Shown here: one piece after another, positions 5,821 to 12,651 of the stretch
Layout of the letters: each line of letters starts with the position of its first letter
How positions within the stretch are numbered: position 1 is the first letter of the stretch
NCBI GenBank assembly: GCA_050255815.1
Contig: JBLMVJ010000028.1
Coordinates: forward strand, 1-31,868
Source of the DNA: JAGORM01 sp050255815
GTDB taxonomy: Bacteria > Patescibacteriota > Microgenomatia > Levybacterales > GWA1-39-11
Direction: 5' to 3'
DNA length: 31,868 bases
Notes under the pieces: model-generated
Told to the model about the DNA's origin: nothing
Databases searched by the model: none
What the model saw: only the letters and a program-made list of their open reading frames with translations
Made by a program: the position numbers and the translations under genes

Positions 5821-7290
5821 ATGGTTTATTATCGCAAGTATCGTCCCCAATTAATTTCCGAACTTGATTTGGAATCTGTCCGGAATAAACTTTCTGCTAT
5901 TCTCAGCTCTGACAATATTCCCCACGCGTTTCTTTTTGCCGGGCCAAAAGGCCTGGGAAAAACTTCTTCCGCACGGATTCTGGCAAAAGCAATAAACTGC
6001 GAAAGGCGAGTGGCAAGTAGCATGTTGCAAGTAGAAGGGAAGGGAAAGAAAGCTACAAGCCACGTGCCACCAGCTATCAGCCAGTTCGAGCCGTGCAACC
6101 AGTGTTCTGCTTGTATTTCTATTACAAATGGTTCAGCAGTGGATGTTTTGGAGATAGACGCCGCAAGTAACCGCGGCATAGATGAGATACGTGATCTGCG
6201 TGAGCGTATTAAATTTTCTCCGGCCGTCCTTTCAAAGAAAGTATACATCATAGATGAAGTACACATGCTTACCACAGAGGCATTTAACGCACTTTTGAAA
6301 ACGTTAGAAGAGCCGCCTTCCCATGTGGTGTTTATCCTGGCAACCACAGAGCTTTCTAAGCTCCCGGAAACTATTATTTCCCGTGTATTTTATGTGCCGT
6401 TTGAAAAGCCGAGTAAAGAGGAATTGGCGCGCAGCTTAGGGCGGGTAGCAAGCGGAGAGAATTTAACGCTTGAGAATGGGGTTTTAGAAAAGATCTCAGA
6501 GTTGTCTGATGGGGCGTTTAGGGACGGGGCAAAAATTCTGGAAGAATTGGCTCTGCAGGCAACAGATAAGAAAATAACGTTAGATCTGCTGGAGTTGTTG
6601 TATAAATCACAGAGTGTAGACGCCGGGGTGAAAACACTCCTGGATTTTTGGAAGAAAAAAGAAACAGAGAAGGCATTGGATGTAATAGATGGGTTGGCAG
6701 CAAAAAATACTGATTTTAAAGTTTTTATTGAGAAGCTGGCTGATAAGCTGCACGCAGCCCTGATGGAATCAATTAAAAGTGGGAAAACCGAAGAAATTTC
6801 CGGAAGTAAAAAACAACTTGAGCTACTGGATGAAGCGTATAAGAATTTAAAAGGTGCGGTTTTGCCACAATTGCCGTTAGAGTTAGCAGTGATTGAGTAT
6901 GGGATTGAGAAGAGTCAGGGAGTCACAGAGCCACAGAGTCAAGGGGCCATGAACCATGAGTCATTAACCATGAATCAAGCGCATAATCCTTTGAGCGCTC
7001 GCGAGAAGTCTGGTAGTTCTCAGGTTCCTTCGAACAATATTTCTTCGGGCGAAGCCAACGGGAAGGATATCCTGGGGAAAATGATTGCTGTCATAAATTC
7101 AGAAAATAAAATTTTAGCCGGACTTTTACGGGGCTGTAGAGTAGAAGATGTTACCAATTCCGGCATCACCTTAAAAGCACCTTCAACATTCCATTTACAA
7201 AAATTAACTGAGCAGAAAAATAAAGCAGTGCTGGATAAAACAGTAGGTGAAGTTTTGGGATCGGCAGTTGCAATTGAAATAAAAAGCTAG
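5821..7290 (+). CDS. dnaX: DNA polymerase III tau/gamma subunit
   Basis: 489 aa clamp-loader ATPase. Residues 1-60 hold YRKYRP and the P-loop GPKGLGKTSSARILAKA. The zinc module follows (Cys60, then CNQCSAC near 92-98). EIDAASNRGIDEIR, VYIIDEVHML (Walker B), LLKTLEEPP and the ATTELSKLPETIISR sensor region are all present. DnaX loads the sliding clamp and organises the replisome. Two odd segments interrupt conserved architecture. About 28 residues (roughly 61-89) sit inside the zinc module after its first Cys, and a low-complexity linker at about 363-410 precedes the C-terminal domain. Both are encoded by repeat-like DNA similar to gap repeats elsewhere. Frame is kept throughout, so the gene appears functional. 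YbaB follows, as in many bacteria; recR is not in this window. Confidence 0.95.
   Translation: MVYYRKYRPQLISELDLESVRNKLSAILSSDNIPHAFLFAGPKGLGKTSSARILAKAINCERRVASSMLQVEGKGKKATSHVPPAISQFEPCNQCSACISITNGSAVDVLEIDAASNRGIDEIRDLRERIKFSPAVLSKKVYIIDEVHMLTTEAFNALLKTLEEPPSHVVFILATTELSKLPETIISRVFYVPFEKPSKEELARSLGRVASGENLTLENGVLEKISELSDGAFRDGAKILEELALQATDKKITLDLLELLYKSQSVDAGVKTLLDFWKKKETEKALDVIDGLAAKNTDFKVFIEKLADKLHAALMESIKSGKTEEISGSKKQLELLDEAYKNLKGAVLPQLPLELAVIEYGIEKSQGVTEPQSQGAMNHESLTMNQAHNPLSAREKSGSSQVPSNNISSGEANGKDILGKMIAVINSENKILAGLLRGCRVEDVTNSGITLKAPSTFHLQKLTEQKNKAVLDKTVGEVLGSAVAIEIKS
6004..6086 (+). repeat. In-frame repeat insertion in the DnaX zinc module
   Basis: Left part has GGCAAGTAGCATGTTGCAAG. 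The right part has GCTACAAGCCACGTGCCACC and AGCTATCAGCC, which read as rough reverse complements of such units. This is the structure of the palindromic arrays found in gaps, here in frame between the first Cys and the CNQC of the zinc module. Confidence 0.5.
6910..6984 (+). repeat. Short-unit repeats in the DnaX linker
   Basis: Units of the type GAGTCACAGAGCCACAGAGT (6914-6940) are followed by CCATGAACCATGA, then TTAACCATGAATC (6947-6977). They encode a low-complexity linker and keep frame. Confidence 0.5.
7012..7041 (-). repeat. Dispersed hairpin repeat, copy E (inside dnaX)
   Basis: On the reverse strand it reads AATATTGTTCGAAGG ... GAGAACTACC, the same two ends as the copies at 13305 and 14884. 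It lies in frame in the dnaX linker, encoding SSQVPSNNI. Confidence 0.6.
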
Positions 7291-7341
7291 GATAATATTC
7301 CAATAAGAAGATGAATGTTTCCAGATTTCCTCGCCCTGCAG

Positions 7342-7378
7342 ATATTGTTTGAGCGAGTGTTAGAGAGTCGGGAACTAT
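7342..7378 (+). repeat. Dispersed hairpin repeat, copy B
   Basis: ATATTGTTTGAGCGAG (7342-7357) and GGGAACTAT (7370-7378) match the ends of the dispersed motif, with one change in each. It lies between dnaX and ybaB. Confidence 0.55.
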
Positions 7379-7391
7379 TTTTTAGCTGTAG

Positions 7392-7468
7392 CTCAGTAGC
7401 AGAGCTACTGAGTGGAGACTTTTTTGCTTACTATATAAATAGTTGTAAAAAGTCTCCAAAAGGAGGTG
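7392..7468 (+). promoter_or_regulatory. Structured leader and Shine-Dalgarno of ybaB
   Basis: Two perfect hairpins lie back to back. The first is CTCAGTAGC (7392-7400), loop AGA, GCTACTGAG (7404-7412). The second pairs TGGAGACTTTTT (7413-7424) with AAAAAGTCTCCA (7447-7458), with an inner ACTAT/ATAGT stem (7430-7434 and 7439-7443). Immediately after comes a strong Shine-Dalgarno GGAGGTG (7462-7468), 6 bases before the ATG. CTCC (7454-7457) could also pair with the GGAG of that site. Translational control or attenuation is inferred. Confidence 0.6.
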
Positions 7469-7474
7469 TAAGGT

Positions 7475-7762
7475 ATGTTTAATCCAATGAAAGGGCTTGG
7501 GGCCCTGGGAGACTTAAAAAAACTTAGGGATGAGGCAGTAAAAATCCAGAAAGAACTGCAAACTATTGTGGTTACAGCTTCCCGTGGAAGAATTTCTGTA
7601 GAGCTGACCGCAGATATGAAGGTAAAAAGCTTTAAAATGAATGATGAAGAGATGCGGGACGCAGTAGATGCGTTAAATGAAGCCCTGGAAAAAGCCCAGA
7701 AAAAAGCAGCAGCAAAGATGCAGGAAATGGGCGGCGGACTTGGCGGTTTGCTGGGTAAATAG
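7475..7762 (+). CDS. ybaB: YbaB/EbfC nucleoid-associated protein
   Basis: 95 aa, the usual family size. It shows the typical charged N-terminal helix (LGDLKKLRDEAVKIQKELQ), a central sheet ending VELTADMKVKSFKMND and a C-terminal helix (ALNEALEKAQKKAAAKMQEM) finishing in a Gly-rich tail. YbaB dimers bind DNA and are usually encoded next to dnaX, as here. This is one of the few genes in the window with a textbook Shine-Dalgarno, and it sits behind an elaborate double-hairpin leader. The 184-bp dnaX-ybaB gap also holds a dispersed repeat copy. Confidence 0.93.
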   Translation: MFNPMKGLGALGDLKKLRDEAVKIQKELQTIVVTASRGRISVELTADMKVKSFKMNDEEMRDAVDALNEALEKAQKKAAAKMQEMGGGLGGLLGK

Positions 7763-7800
7763 TTTTTTTTACTCAATCTCGAATTAATTCATAAAGCACT

Positions 7801-8700
7801 ATGCTTTTAATCGGGGATTTAGATAACCGTGATTTATCGGAGAAATTAGGCTCCGAGCTCTCTTTACCGGTTATCTATCCGGACCTGCATATTTTTCCTG
7901 ACGGTGAAATGCGTATCAGGGTCATGGAAGACGTTACTGACCAGGAAATAATTCTTCTCAAAACCCACACCAGCCCCGTAGACTCCAATGTTTTACAGAC
8001 TATGTTCCTTTTGGATGCGCTGAAGCGCAACGGTGCGGGACTGGTGACTGTAGTCATTCCGTACCTGGGGTATATGCGCGGAGACCATATGTTTAGAAAT
8101 GGTGAAGGAGTCCCCCTGGAAGTAGTCATAAAAATGCTGGAAACGTTTGGTGCAGCAAAAGTTGTGATAATAGATCCGCATTCCATAAAAATCCCTGAGA
8201 TGTTTACCATTCCCGTTGCTAACCTTTCTGCACTGGAAGTTTTTGCCGGGAAAATAAAAAGCATGAACTTGGACCAGCATGCTTATACACTGGTAACACC
8301 TGATATGGGAGGAATCCGCCGCATAAAAATTCTTTCGGAATTATTAGGGAATGCTCCATACGCAACCATAGAAAAGAATAGGGACTTGGAAACAGGTGCT
8401 GTAGAAGCGGCAGAAGTAGAGGGGGAGATTAAAAAGGTTATATTTGTGGTGGACGACATGATTTCATCAGGCGGTACTATCATAAAAGCGCTGGATGCCC
8501 TGCGGGAAAAAGGCGCGGAGAAGATGTATGTTATGGCAACCCATGCAGTGTTTTCAGAAAACGCCCCGCAACTACTGGAACGGTCAAAAGCAAAAAAAGT
8601 TTTCGTGACTGATTCTATGCCAATTTCTTCCCAGAAGCAGTTCAAAAAATTAGAAGTGATCAGCCTGGCCCCTATGATTGCCAAAAGCCTGAAGGGATGA
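7801..8700 (+). CDS. prs: Ribose-phosphate pyrophosphokinase (PRPP synthetase)
   Basis: 299 aa. Two Rossmann-like phosphoribosyltransferase halves. The PRPP-binding loop VVDDMISSGGTI (about 217-228) is clear, as are FPDGEMRIR near the N-terminus and YLGYMRGDHMFRNGE (about 93-107), the equivalent of the ATP/flexible-loop block. DPHS (about 125-128) corresponds to the metal-binding His region. It makes PRPP from ribose 5-phosphate and ATP for nucleotide, His and Trp synthesis or salvage. purA at the other end of the window is another purine gene. The sequence is divergent and slightly shorter than typical Prs (about 310 aa). It ends immediately next to the convergent gene at 8701. Confidence 0.92.
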   Translation: MLLIGDLDNRDLSEKLGSELSLPVIYPDLHIFPDGEMRIRVMEDVTDQEIILLKTHTSPVDSNVLQTMFLLDALKRNGAGLVTVVIPYLGYMRGDHMFRNGEGVPLEVVIKMLETFGAAKVVIIDPHSIKIPEMFTIPVANLSALEVFAGKIKSMNLDQHAYTLVTPDMGGIRRIKILSELLGNAPYATIEKNRDLETGAVEAAEVEGEIKKVIFVVDDMISSGGTIIKALDALREKGAEKMYVMATHAVFSENAPQLLERSKAKKVFVTDSMPISSQKQFKKLEVISLAPMIAKSLKG

Positions 8701-8985
8701 TTAGTGGATAAATCTACCTCTGCCTGAGATTCCCCTTCTTAAATCATCTACAACTACGGTTGCTCCCGCTATAATTGTACCCTGGACGCTTCTCAGTGCT
8801 GCCATCCCTAGCTCCCCTTTTGTAGTATGGCCTACTGCTTCCGCTGCTGCAATAATTACTGAGCAGCCTGCACCGGTTATAAAAGCAATTTTAATAGCAT
8901 CTCCCAGTTGAGACTTTTCAAGTTTAATTCCGGTTAGCTGTTTTGCAAAAGGGTCTATAGAACTTCTGGATTCTACCCTGGTCAT
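8701..8985 (-). CDS. Unknown small protein with hydrophobic segments, 94 aa
   Basis: Not recognised. Two Ala/Gly/Val-rich stretches are seen at about 30-50 (AIKIAFITGAGCSVIIAAAE) and 66-80 (VQGTIIAGATVVVDD). They might be membrane hairpin segments, but they are short. The C-terminus is basic. The start is fixed by an excellent promoter (TTGACA, 17 bp, TATAAC) whose -10 ends 6 bases before the ATG. The stop abuts the prs stop with no gap. Confidence 0.6.
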   Translation of the reverse strand: MTRVESRSSIDPFAKQLTGIKLEKSQLGDAIKIAFITGAGCSVIIAAAEAVGHTTKGELGMAALRSVQGTIIAGATVVVDDLRRGISGRGRFIH

Positions 8986-8991
8986 AATTCA

Positions 8992-9020
8992 GTTATATGC
9001 CACTTTTCACACCATGTCAA
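8992..9020 (-). promoter_or_regulatory. Promoter of the 8985 gene
   Basis: Reverse strand: consensus -35 TTGACA (9020-9015), 17 bp, -10 TATAAC (8997-8992), then 6 bases to the ATG at 8985. Transcription would begin at or next to the start codon. Confidence 0.75.
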
Positions 9021-9022
9021 TC

Positions 9023-9051
9023 TTGAACTTTTCACAAAAAAGTATTAAGCT
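9023..9051 (+). promoter_or_regulatory. Promoter of the 9058 gene
   Basis: -35 TTGAAC (9023-9028), 17 bp, -10 TAAGCT (9046-9051), then 6 bases to the ATG at 9058. The -10 is weak, but the same TAAGCT at the same distance precedes the gene starting at 15320. It is divergent from the promoter at 8992-9020. Confidence 0.5.
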
Positions 9052-9057
9052 ATTGTG

Positions 9058-9585
9058 ATGCTAAACAGTCCGGATAGTTCTAAAACTGCAGAGCAAACAA
9101 AAAAATCTCCGCTGAAACCAAAAGAGATACAAGGTCTGGAGCAGGTGCTTGCGCAAAAAAGGGTAGGATTGGGGAATAGAATTGATATTGCAGGAATTAT
9201 AAACGGTGGTGAAGAAAAAACTCTTCAGGCAGTGCGTTCTACAGAGGATGAGCCACATGATGTAATATTCCATGGAATACTGAATATGAAGCAAATGACA
9301 GACATGATAAAAGCAGGTGAAGAGCCGCTGCCTTTTTTTGTATCAGAGGTAGACGTGATGGGTGACGGGCAGGAAAGTTTAGTACTGGAAGCGGTAAGAG
9401 GCCATAATGCGCTAAAGATAATTGAATTTATGGAAAATGGGGGAGATGTAAATTTGGTTCCACAGGAAAATCCTCTGATTCCTGCCGTTACTGAAGTTCA
9501 GGATTATCTGAAGGGGCAACAGAAAGAAGATAAAAAAGCTATCACAGACAGAGTCCGTGCAGCCTTTGGCAAAAAAGCCGGTTAA
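9058..9585 (+). CDS. Unknown soluble protein, 175 aa
   Basis: Not recognised. The first 25 residues are Ser/Lys-rich and disordered. A folded part follows (about 40-150), with alternating strands and helices, including DVIFHGILNMKQMTDMIKAG and LPFFVSEVDVMGDGQE. The C-terminus is a charged helix ending RAAFGKKAG. It has no export signal. A GTG directly precedes the ATG; I chose the ATG because the promoter geometry places the transcript start there. It diverges from the small gene at 8985. The ProRS start lies 31 bases after its stop. Confidence 0.6.
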   Translation: MLNSPDSSKTAEQTKKSPLKPKEIQGLEQVLAQKRVGLGNRIDIAGIINGGEEKTLQAVRSTEDEPHDVIFHGILNMKQMTDMIKAGEEPLPFFVSEVDVMGDGQESLVLEAVRGHNALKIIEFMENGGDVNLVPQENPLIPAVTEVQDYLKGQQKEDKKAITDRVRAAFGKKAG

Positions 9586-9602
9586 CCCACCTTTTGCGGT
9601 GG

Positions 9603-9608
9603 TATACT
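9603..9608 (+). promoter_or_regulatory. -10 box of proS
   Basis: TATACT ends 8 bases before the ATG at 9617. The -35 region (GTTAAC, 9581-9586) is weak. This supports the 9617 start over an in-frame upstream codon at 9557. Confidence 0.5.
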
Positions 9609-9616
9609 ACACATAT

Positions 9617-10861
9617 ATGCGTTATTCCCGGTTGTTTCCAAAAACTATTAAAGAGGCGCCATCTGAAGAGGTGGCGGTGAATGCAAAGTTATTACTCCGG
9701 GGCGGATTTATTGATAAGTTAATGTCCGGGTCCTACACGCTTTTGCCCCTGGGAAAACAAGTTGAGCAAAAGATTACCCAGATCGTTCGTGAAGAGATGA
9801 ATAACACCGGTGCCCAGGAATTCCTGATGCCGTTGTTGCACCCTAAATCCATCTGGAATGAGACGGGGCGTTGGGAGAGCGCGCGGGAAGTTATGTACCA
9901 GTTTGAGAAAGATGAGAAGGAGTTTGCGCTTTCCTTTACTCATGAAGAGATTTTCCTGGATGTTGTGAGAAAACACGTAAGCTCCTATAAAGATTTCCCG
10001 GTGAAGCTGTACCATTTTTCCACCAAATTCAGGGCAGAAATGCGTGCAAAATCAGGGATTTTACGGGGTAGGGAGTTTTTAATGAAAGACTTATATTCCG
10101 CGCACGCATCCCAGGAAGATTTGGATGCTTATTATGATGAAGTAAAAGAGGCATACCTGAAGACGTTTGAAAGATTGGGTCTTGCTGCGGTTGTTACAGA
10201 AGCTGCAGGCGGTGTTTTTACGGATAACGTAACCCATGAATTCCAGGTGGTGGCAGACTCCGGAGAAGATGAGATTATTTATTGCCCGGGAGGGGATTTC
10301 TCCCAAAACCTGGAAATTATTAAAGAGCCGGAACAATTAGAAGGTAAGCAGTGTGACCTGGGCCATGGTCCGCTGAAGCGGGTAAAGGCAATAGAGGTGG
10401 GGAATATTTTCAGGTTTGGTACTTCTTACAGTGAAAAAATGGGAGTTTCTTTTACGTCTGATTCCGGCAAGAAACAGCACGCGTATCTGGGAAGCTATGG
10501 GATTGGTATAACCAGGATGATTGGGGTACTGGCAGAGGTCTTTCATGATGAGAAGGGGTTAATGTGGCCTGAGCCTGTAGCGCCTTTCAAAGCCCATTTG
10601 ATAACTTTAGGGAATCAGGAATCAGGAATTATGAATCAGGGGGAAGTAATATATAAGAAATTACAAGAAGTAGGTATTGATGTGTTGTGGGATGATAGGG
10701 ATGTTTCTCCTGGGGAAAAATTTGCAGATGCTGACCTTTTGGGTATGCCGTACCGGTTAGTGGTTTCTAAAAAAACGGAAGGTAAGGTTGAAGTAAAAAA
10801 GAGGAATGAAGAAAAAACTGAACTCATGGAATTTGAACAAGTTATCAAAAAGCTTTCCTAA
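9617..10861 (+). CDS. proS: Prolyl-tRNA synthetase (short form)
   Basis: About 414 aa, class II. MRYSRLFPKTIKEAPSE is the bacterial ProRS start. RAEMRAKSGILRGREFLMKD is motif 2, and GSYGIGITRMIGVLAEV plus WPEPVAPF is motif 3 with the following conserved block. The C-terminal anticodon-binding domain has VLWDDRDVSPGEKFADADLLGMP. The roughly 180-residue editing insert of E. coli-type ProRS is absent, since motifs 2 and 3 lie close together. It charges tRNA-Pro in the cytoplasm. Near residue 332-341 a short unit repeat (GAATCAG type, 10611-10640) has been inserted in frame at the start of the anticodon domain. I chose the ATG 9617 over 9557 because the protein aligns from there and a -10 box precedes it. 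Its stop overlaps the convergent gene by 4 bases. Confidence 0.95.
   Translation: MRYSRLFPKTIKEAPSEEVAVNAKLLLRGGFIDKLMSGSYTLLPLGKQVEQKITQIVREEMNNTGAQEFLMPLLHPKSIWNETGRWESAREVMYQFEKDEKEFALSFTHEEIFLDVVRKHVSSYKDFPVKLYHFSTKFRAEMRAKSGILRGREFLMKDLYSAHASQEDLDAYYDEVKEAYLKTFERLGLAAVVTEAAGGVFTDNVTHEFQVVADSGEDEIIYCPGGDFSQNLEIIKEPEQLEGKQCDLGHGPLKRVKAIEVGNIFRFGTSYSEKMGVSFTSDSGKKQHAYLGSYGIGITRMIGVLAEVFHDEKGLMWPEPVAPFKAHLITLGNQESGIMNQGEVIYKKLQEVGIDVLWDDRDVSPGEKFADADLLGMPYRLVVSKKTEGKVEVKKRNEEKTELMEFEQVIKKLS
10611..10640 (+). repeat. GAATCAG unit repeat inside proS
   Basis: Three GAATCAG units, with a related GAATTAT between the second and third, occur in 30 bases and encode GNQESGIMNQG between LITL and EVIYKKL. 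Related synthetases have a short loop here. It resembles the short-unit arrays in gaps. Confidence 0.5.
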
Positions 10862-11508
10862 ATCTTCATAAGGCCAAAAAATACCGCCCAGAAAATAGTC
10901 CACGCTACCAGTAAAAACACCACTGCTACCGTTAATAAAATACCCATAAGGGGGCCGGAACTTTTTGGCACTTTTATCTTTGTCTTTTCCGTCTTTTTCT
11001 CCGCTGGTTTTGGCGGTTTTGGTACTTCAACCGGTTTTTTTAGCTCTTCAATAGGCGCTTTATTAATAGATGGCACTTGTGCAGGAGGCGGCGGCGGGGG
11101 AGGAGCTGAAATTTCAGCGGTGGGAGTCGGTACCGGCGGGGCTATGTTTACGGTGATCTTCTCTTGGGGCGGCAGTGAAGCAGGGGGAACCACTTGTTTT
11201 TCAGGAGTTACCGTTTTTATTTTCTCAACCTCCTGTTCTTCTCCGTCCAGAACAATTTTTTTCTTTCCGGTGAAAATAAACACTTTATTTCCTATCCCTT
11301 TTGCTTTTGGCGGGATATTATTTAAGAGTGAAGAGACCATTGATGATTTCTGCGGAGTAGGCGCCGGAGCGGCAGGTACGTCAGATGTAGAAGCAGCTGG
11401 GGGCGCTGCAGGAGCAGGAGGGGTAGGGGTATTGCTTTTTACCGGAGTAGCCAGAATATCATTGTACCGTTTATAATGCTCATCTGTAATGGAAGGTCGG
11501 GCAGCCAT
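10858..11508 (-). CDS. Proline-rich C-tail-anchored protein, 216 aa
   Basis: Not assigned to a family. A short N-terminal helix (ITDEHYKRYNDIL) is followed by long Pro/Ala-rich, presumably unfolded, stretches including a run of seven prolines near 138. Lys/Pro repeats (VEVPKPPKPAEKKTEKTK) come next. A single membrane helix (about 190-212, LMGILLTVAVVFLLVAWTIF) ends the protein, so the bulk should be cytoplasmic. A small conserved-looking patch (KGIGNKVFIFTGKKKIVLDG) sits near 70-90. Such proteins may tether or space envelope components, but no function is shown. A promoter (TTGATA, 18 bp, TATCAT) ends 6 bases before its ATG. It overlaps the proS stop by 4 bases, tail to tail. Confidence 0.7.
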   Translation of the reverse strand: MAARPSITDEHYKRYNDILATPVKSNTPTPPAPAAPPAASTSDVPAAPAPTPQKSSMVSSLLNNIPPKAKGIGNKVFIFTGKKKIVLDGEEQEVEKIKTVTPEKQVVPPASLPPQEKITVNIAPPVPTPTAEISAPPPPPPPAQVPSINKAPIEELKKPVEVPKPPKPAEKKTEKTKIKVPKSSGPLMGILLTVAVVFLLVAWTIFWAVFFGLMKI

Positions 11509-11514
11509 AACTCT

Positions 11515-11544
11515 ATGATACTAGTATTCAGTATGCAGTATCAA
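11515..11544 (-). promoter_or_regulatory. Promoter of the 11508 gene
   Basis: Reverse strand: -35 TTGATA (11544-11539), 18 bp, -10 TATCAT (11520-11515), then 6 bases to the ATG at 11508. Confidence 0.6.
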
Positions 11545-11587
11545 GTGAGGTTGTAAGTTATGCGTAAAAACTATATACTTTGGGGAA

Positions 11588-11686
11588 GGGTATCACGAGT
11601 ATCAAAAGTACCAAGTGTATCAAAAGCTAATGAGAGATAATTCTAGTCTCTTGATACCCATGGTACTCATGATACCCTTGATACTC
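11588..11686. repeat. Palindromic GTATCA array upstream of the DHH gene
   Basis: Two 39-base arms (11588-11626 and 11648-11686) are reverse complements at 31 of 39 positions. Each arm is made of degenerate units of about 10 bp around GTATCA or GTACCA. The loop is 21 bases. It lies directly before the ATG at 11695. A shorter copy lies inside that gene. Confidence 0.75.
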
Positions 11687-11694
11687 TTTAAATT

Positions 11695-12651
11695 ATGAGA
11701 ACTATTGTTACCCACAACTCCCCTGATCTGGATGCTATTGCTTCCAGCTGGATAATTAAACGGTTTTTACCGGGTTGGCAGGACGCTGAGGTTATTACGG
11801 TTCCTGCAGGAGGAAGGCTGAATACCCGGCGGGCAGAGGGTGATGTGATAGAGCACCTGGACGACAAAGAAATCATACATGTGGATACCGGCATGGGGCC
11901 TTTGGACCACCATCAGACACATGATGACAACACCTGTGCAACAGAGCGTGCATTTGCATATGTTCTGAAACATTCTGAAGAGCTGAAGGACAATAAACAT
12001 AAAGCTGACGCGATCAGGCGCCTGGTGGAGTATGTTATAGATGATGATCATTTTCAGGAAGTATTTTTTCCTGATGCTGCTGCTGATATATATGAATTTT
12101 CCATGGTAGGCCTGATTGCAGGTATTAAAGTCCAATATCCCAGAGATGACCAGACTTGTTTGCGGTTTGGGTTTGATCTATTGGAGGCTGCTGTCCACGG
12201 GATGGAAGAGCGTTTATGGGCTGAAGAGGAGATTAAGGAAAAAGGCATTCAATTTAACACCCGTTGGGGGAAGGGAATTGCCATGGAAACATTAAATGAT
12301 GAAACATTAAAACTTGCACAAATTTTGGGGTATGTAATAGCGGTGAGAAAAGACCCTAAGAGCGGAGCGGTGCGGATTAAGGCACGTCCGGCAAAGAGAA
12401 GGGTACCAAGTGATAATAAGAATGAGGAAATAACTGTTGACACTCATGGTACTCGTGATACCCTTGATACCCCTCAGATTGACCTGACGCCGGTGTACGA
12501 AAAATTATTAAAGATGGATCCGGAGGCTACCTGGTTTCTGCACGTTTCCAAAAGAATGCTTTTGAATGGGAGCACAAAAAACCCCGGTATGCGCGGCAGT
12601 AAGCTTACCCTGTCAGAAGTTGTGGAAGTCCTGCAAAACCTCCAGATCTAA
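11695..12651 (+). CDS. DHH-superfamily phosphoesterase-like protein
   Basis: 318 aa. The N-terminus THNSPDLDAIASSWI (His7, Asp11, Asp13) is DHH motif I. VDTGMG (Asp64) is motif II and DHHQ (71-74) is motif III, so the metal-binding set looks complete. Family knowledge: DHH proteins hydrolyse phosphodiesters, for example short oligonucleotides, cyclic dinucleotides or pyrophosphate; the substrate here is not evident. A classical DHHA1 domain with a GGGH motif is not visible. Residues about 236-260 (VPSDNKNEEITVDTHGTRDT) are encoded by a copy of the palindromic array found upstream of the gene. The 3' end overlaps the convergent gene by 47 bases. No clear -10 precedes the ATG, because the array occupies that space. 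Confidence 0.8.
   Translation: MRTIVTHNSPDLDAIASSWIIKRFLPGWQDAEVITVPAGGRLNTRRAEGDVIEHLDDKEIIHVDTGMGPLDHHQTHDDNTCATERAFAYVLKHSEELKDNKHKADAIRRLVEYVIDDDHFQEVFFPDAAADIYEFSMVGLIAGIKVQYPRDDQTCLRFGFDLLEAAVHGMEERLWAEEEIKEKGIQFNTRWGKGIAMETLNDETLKLAQILGYVIAVRKDPKSGAVRIKARPAKRRVPSDNKNEEITVDTHGTRDTLDTPQIDLTPVYEKLLKMDPEATWFLHVSKRMLLNGSTKNPGMRGSKLTLSEVVEVLQNLQI
12400..12473 (+). repeat. In-frame copy of the GTATCA array in the DHH gene
   Basis: Positions 12445-12472 match 11659-11686 at 26 of 28 bases. The left side GTACCAAGTG (12402-12411) matches the left arm of the upstream element (11609-11618). So both arms are present in shortened form and the frame is kept. Confidence 0.7.

Noticed and set aside
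7385..7412. A tRNA-like piece (GTAGCTCAGTAGCAGAGC) before ybaB
   Set aside because: It resembles a tRNA D-arm, but no acceptor, anticodon or T-arm follows. It is better explained as the first of two leader hairpins.
11120..11476. Forward open frame opposite the proline-rich gene
   Set aside because: Its Gly-rich product is what the opposite strand of Pro codons gives. The reverse gene has a promoter and a membrane anchor.
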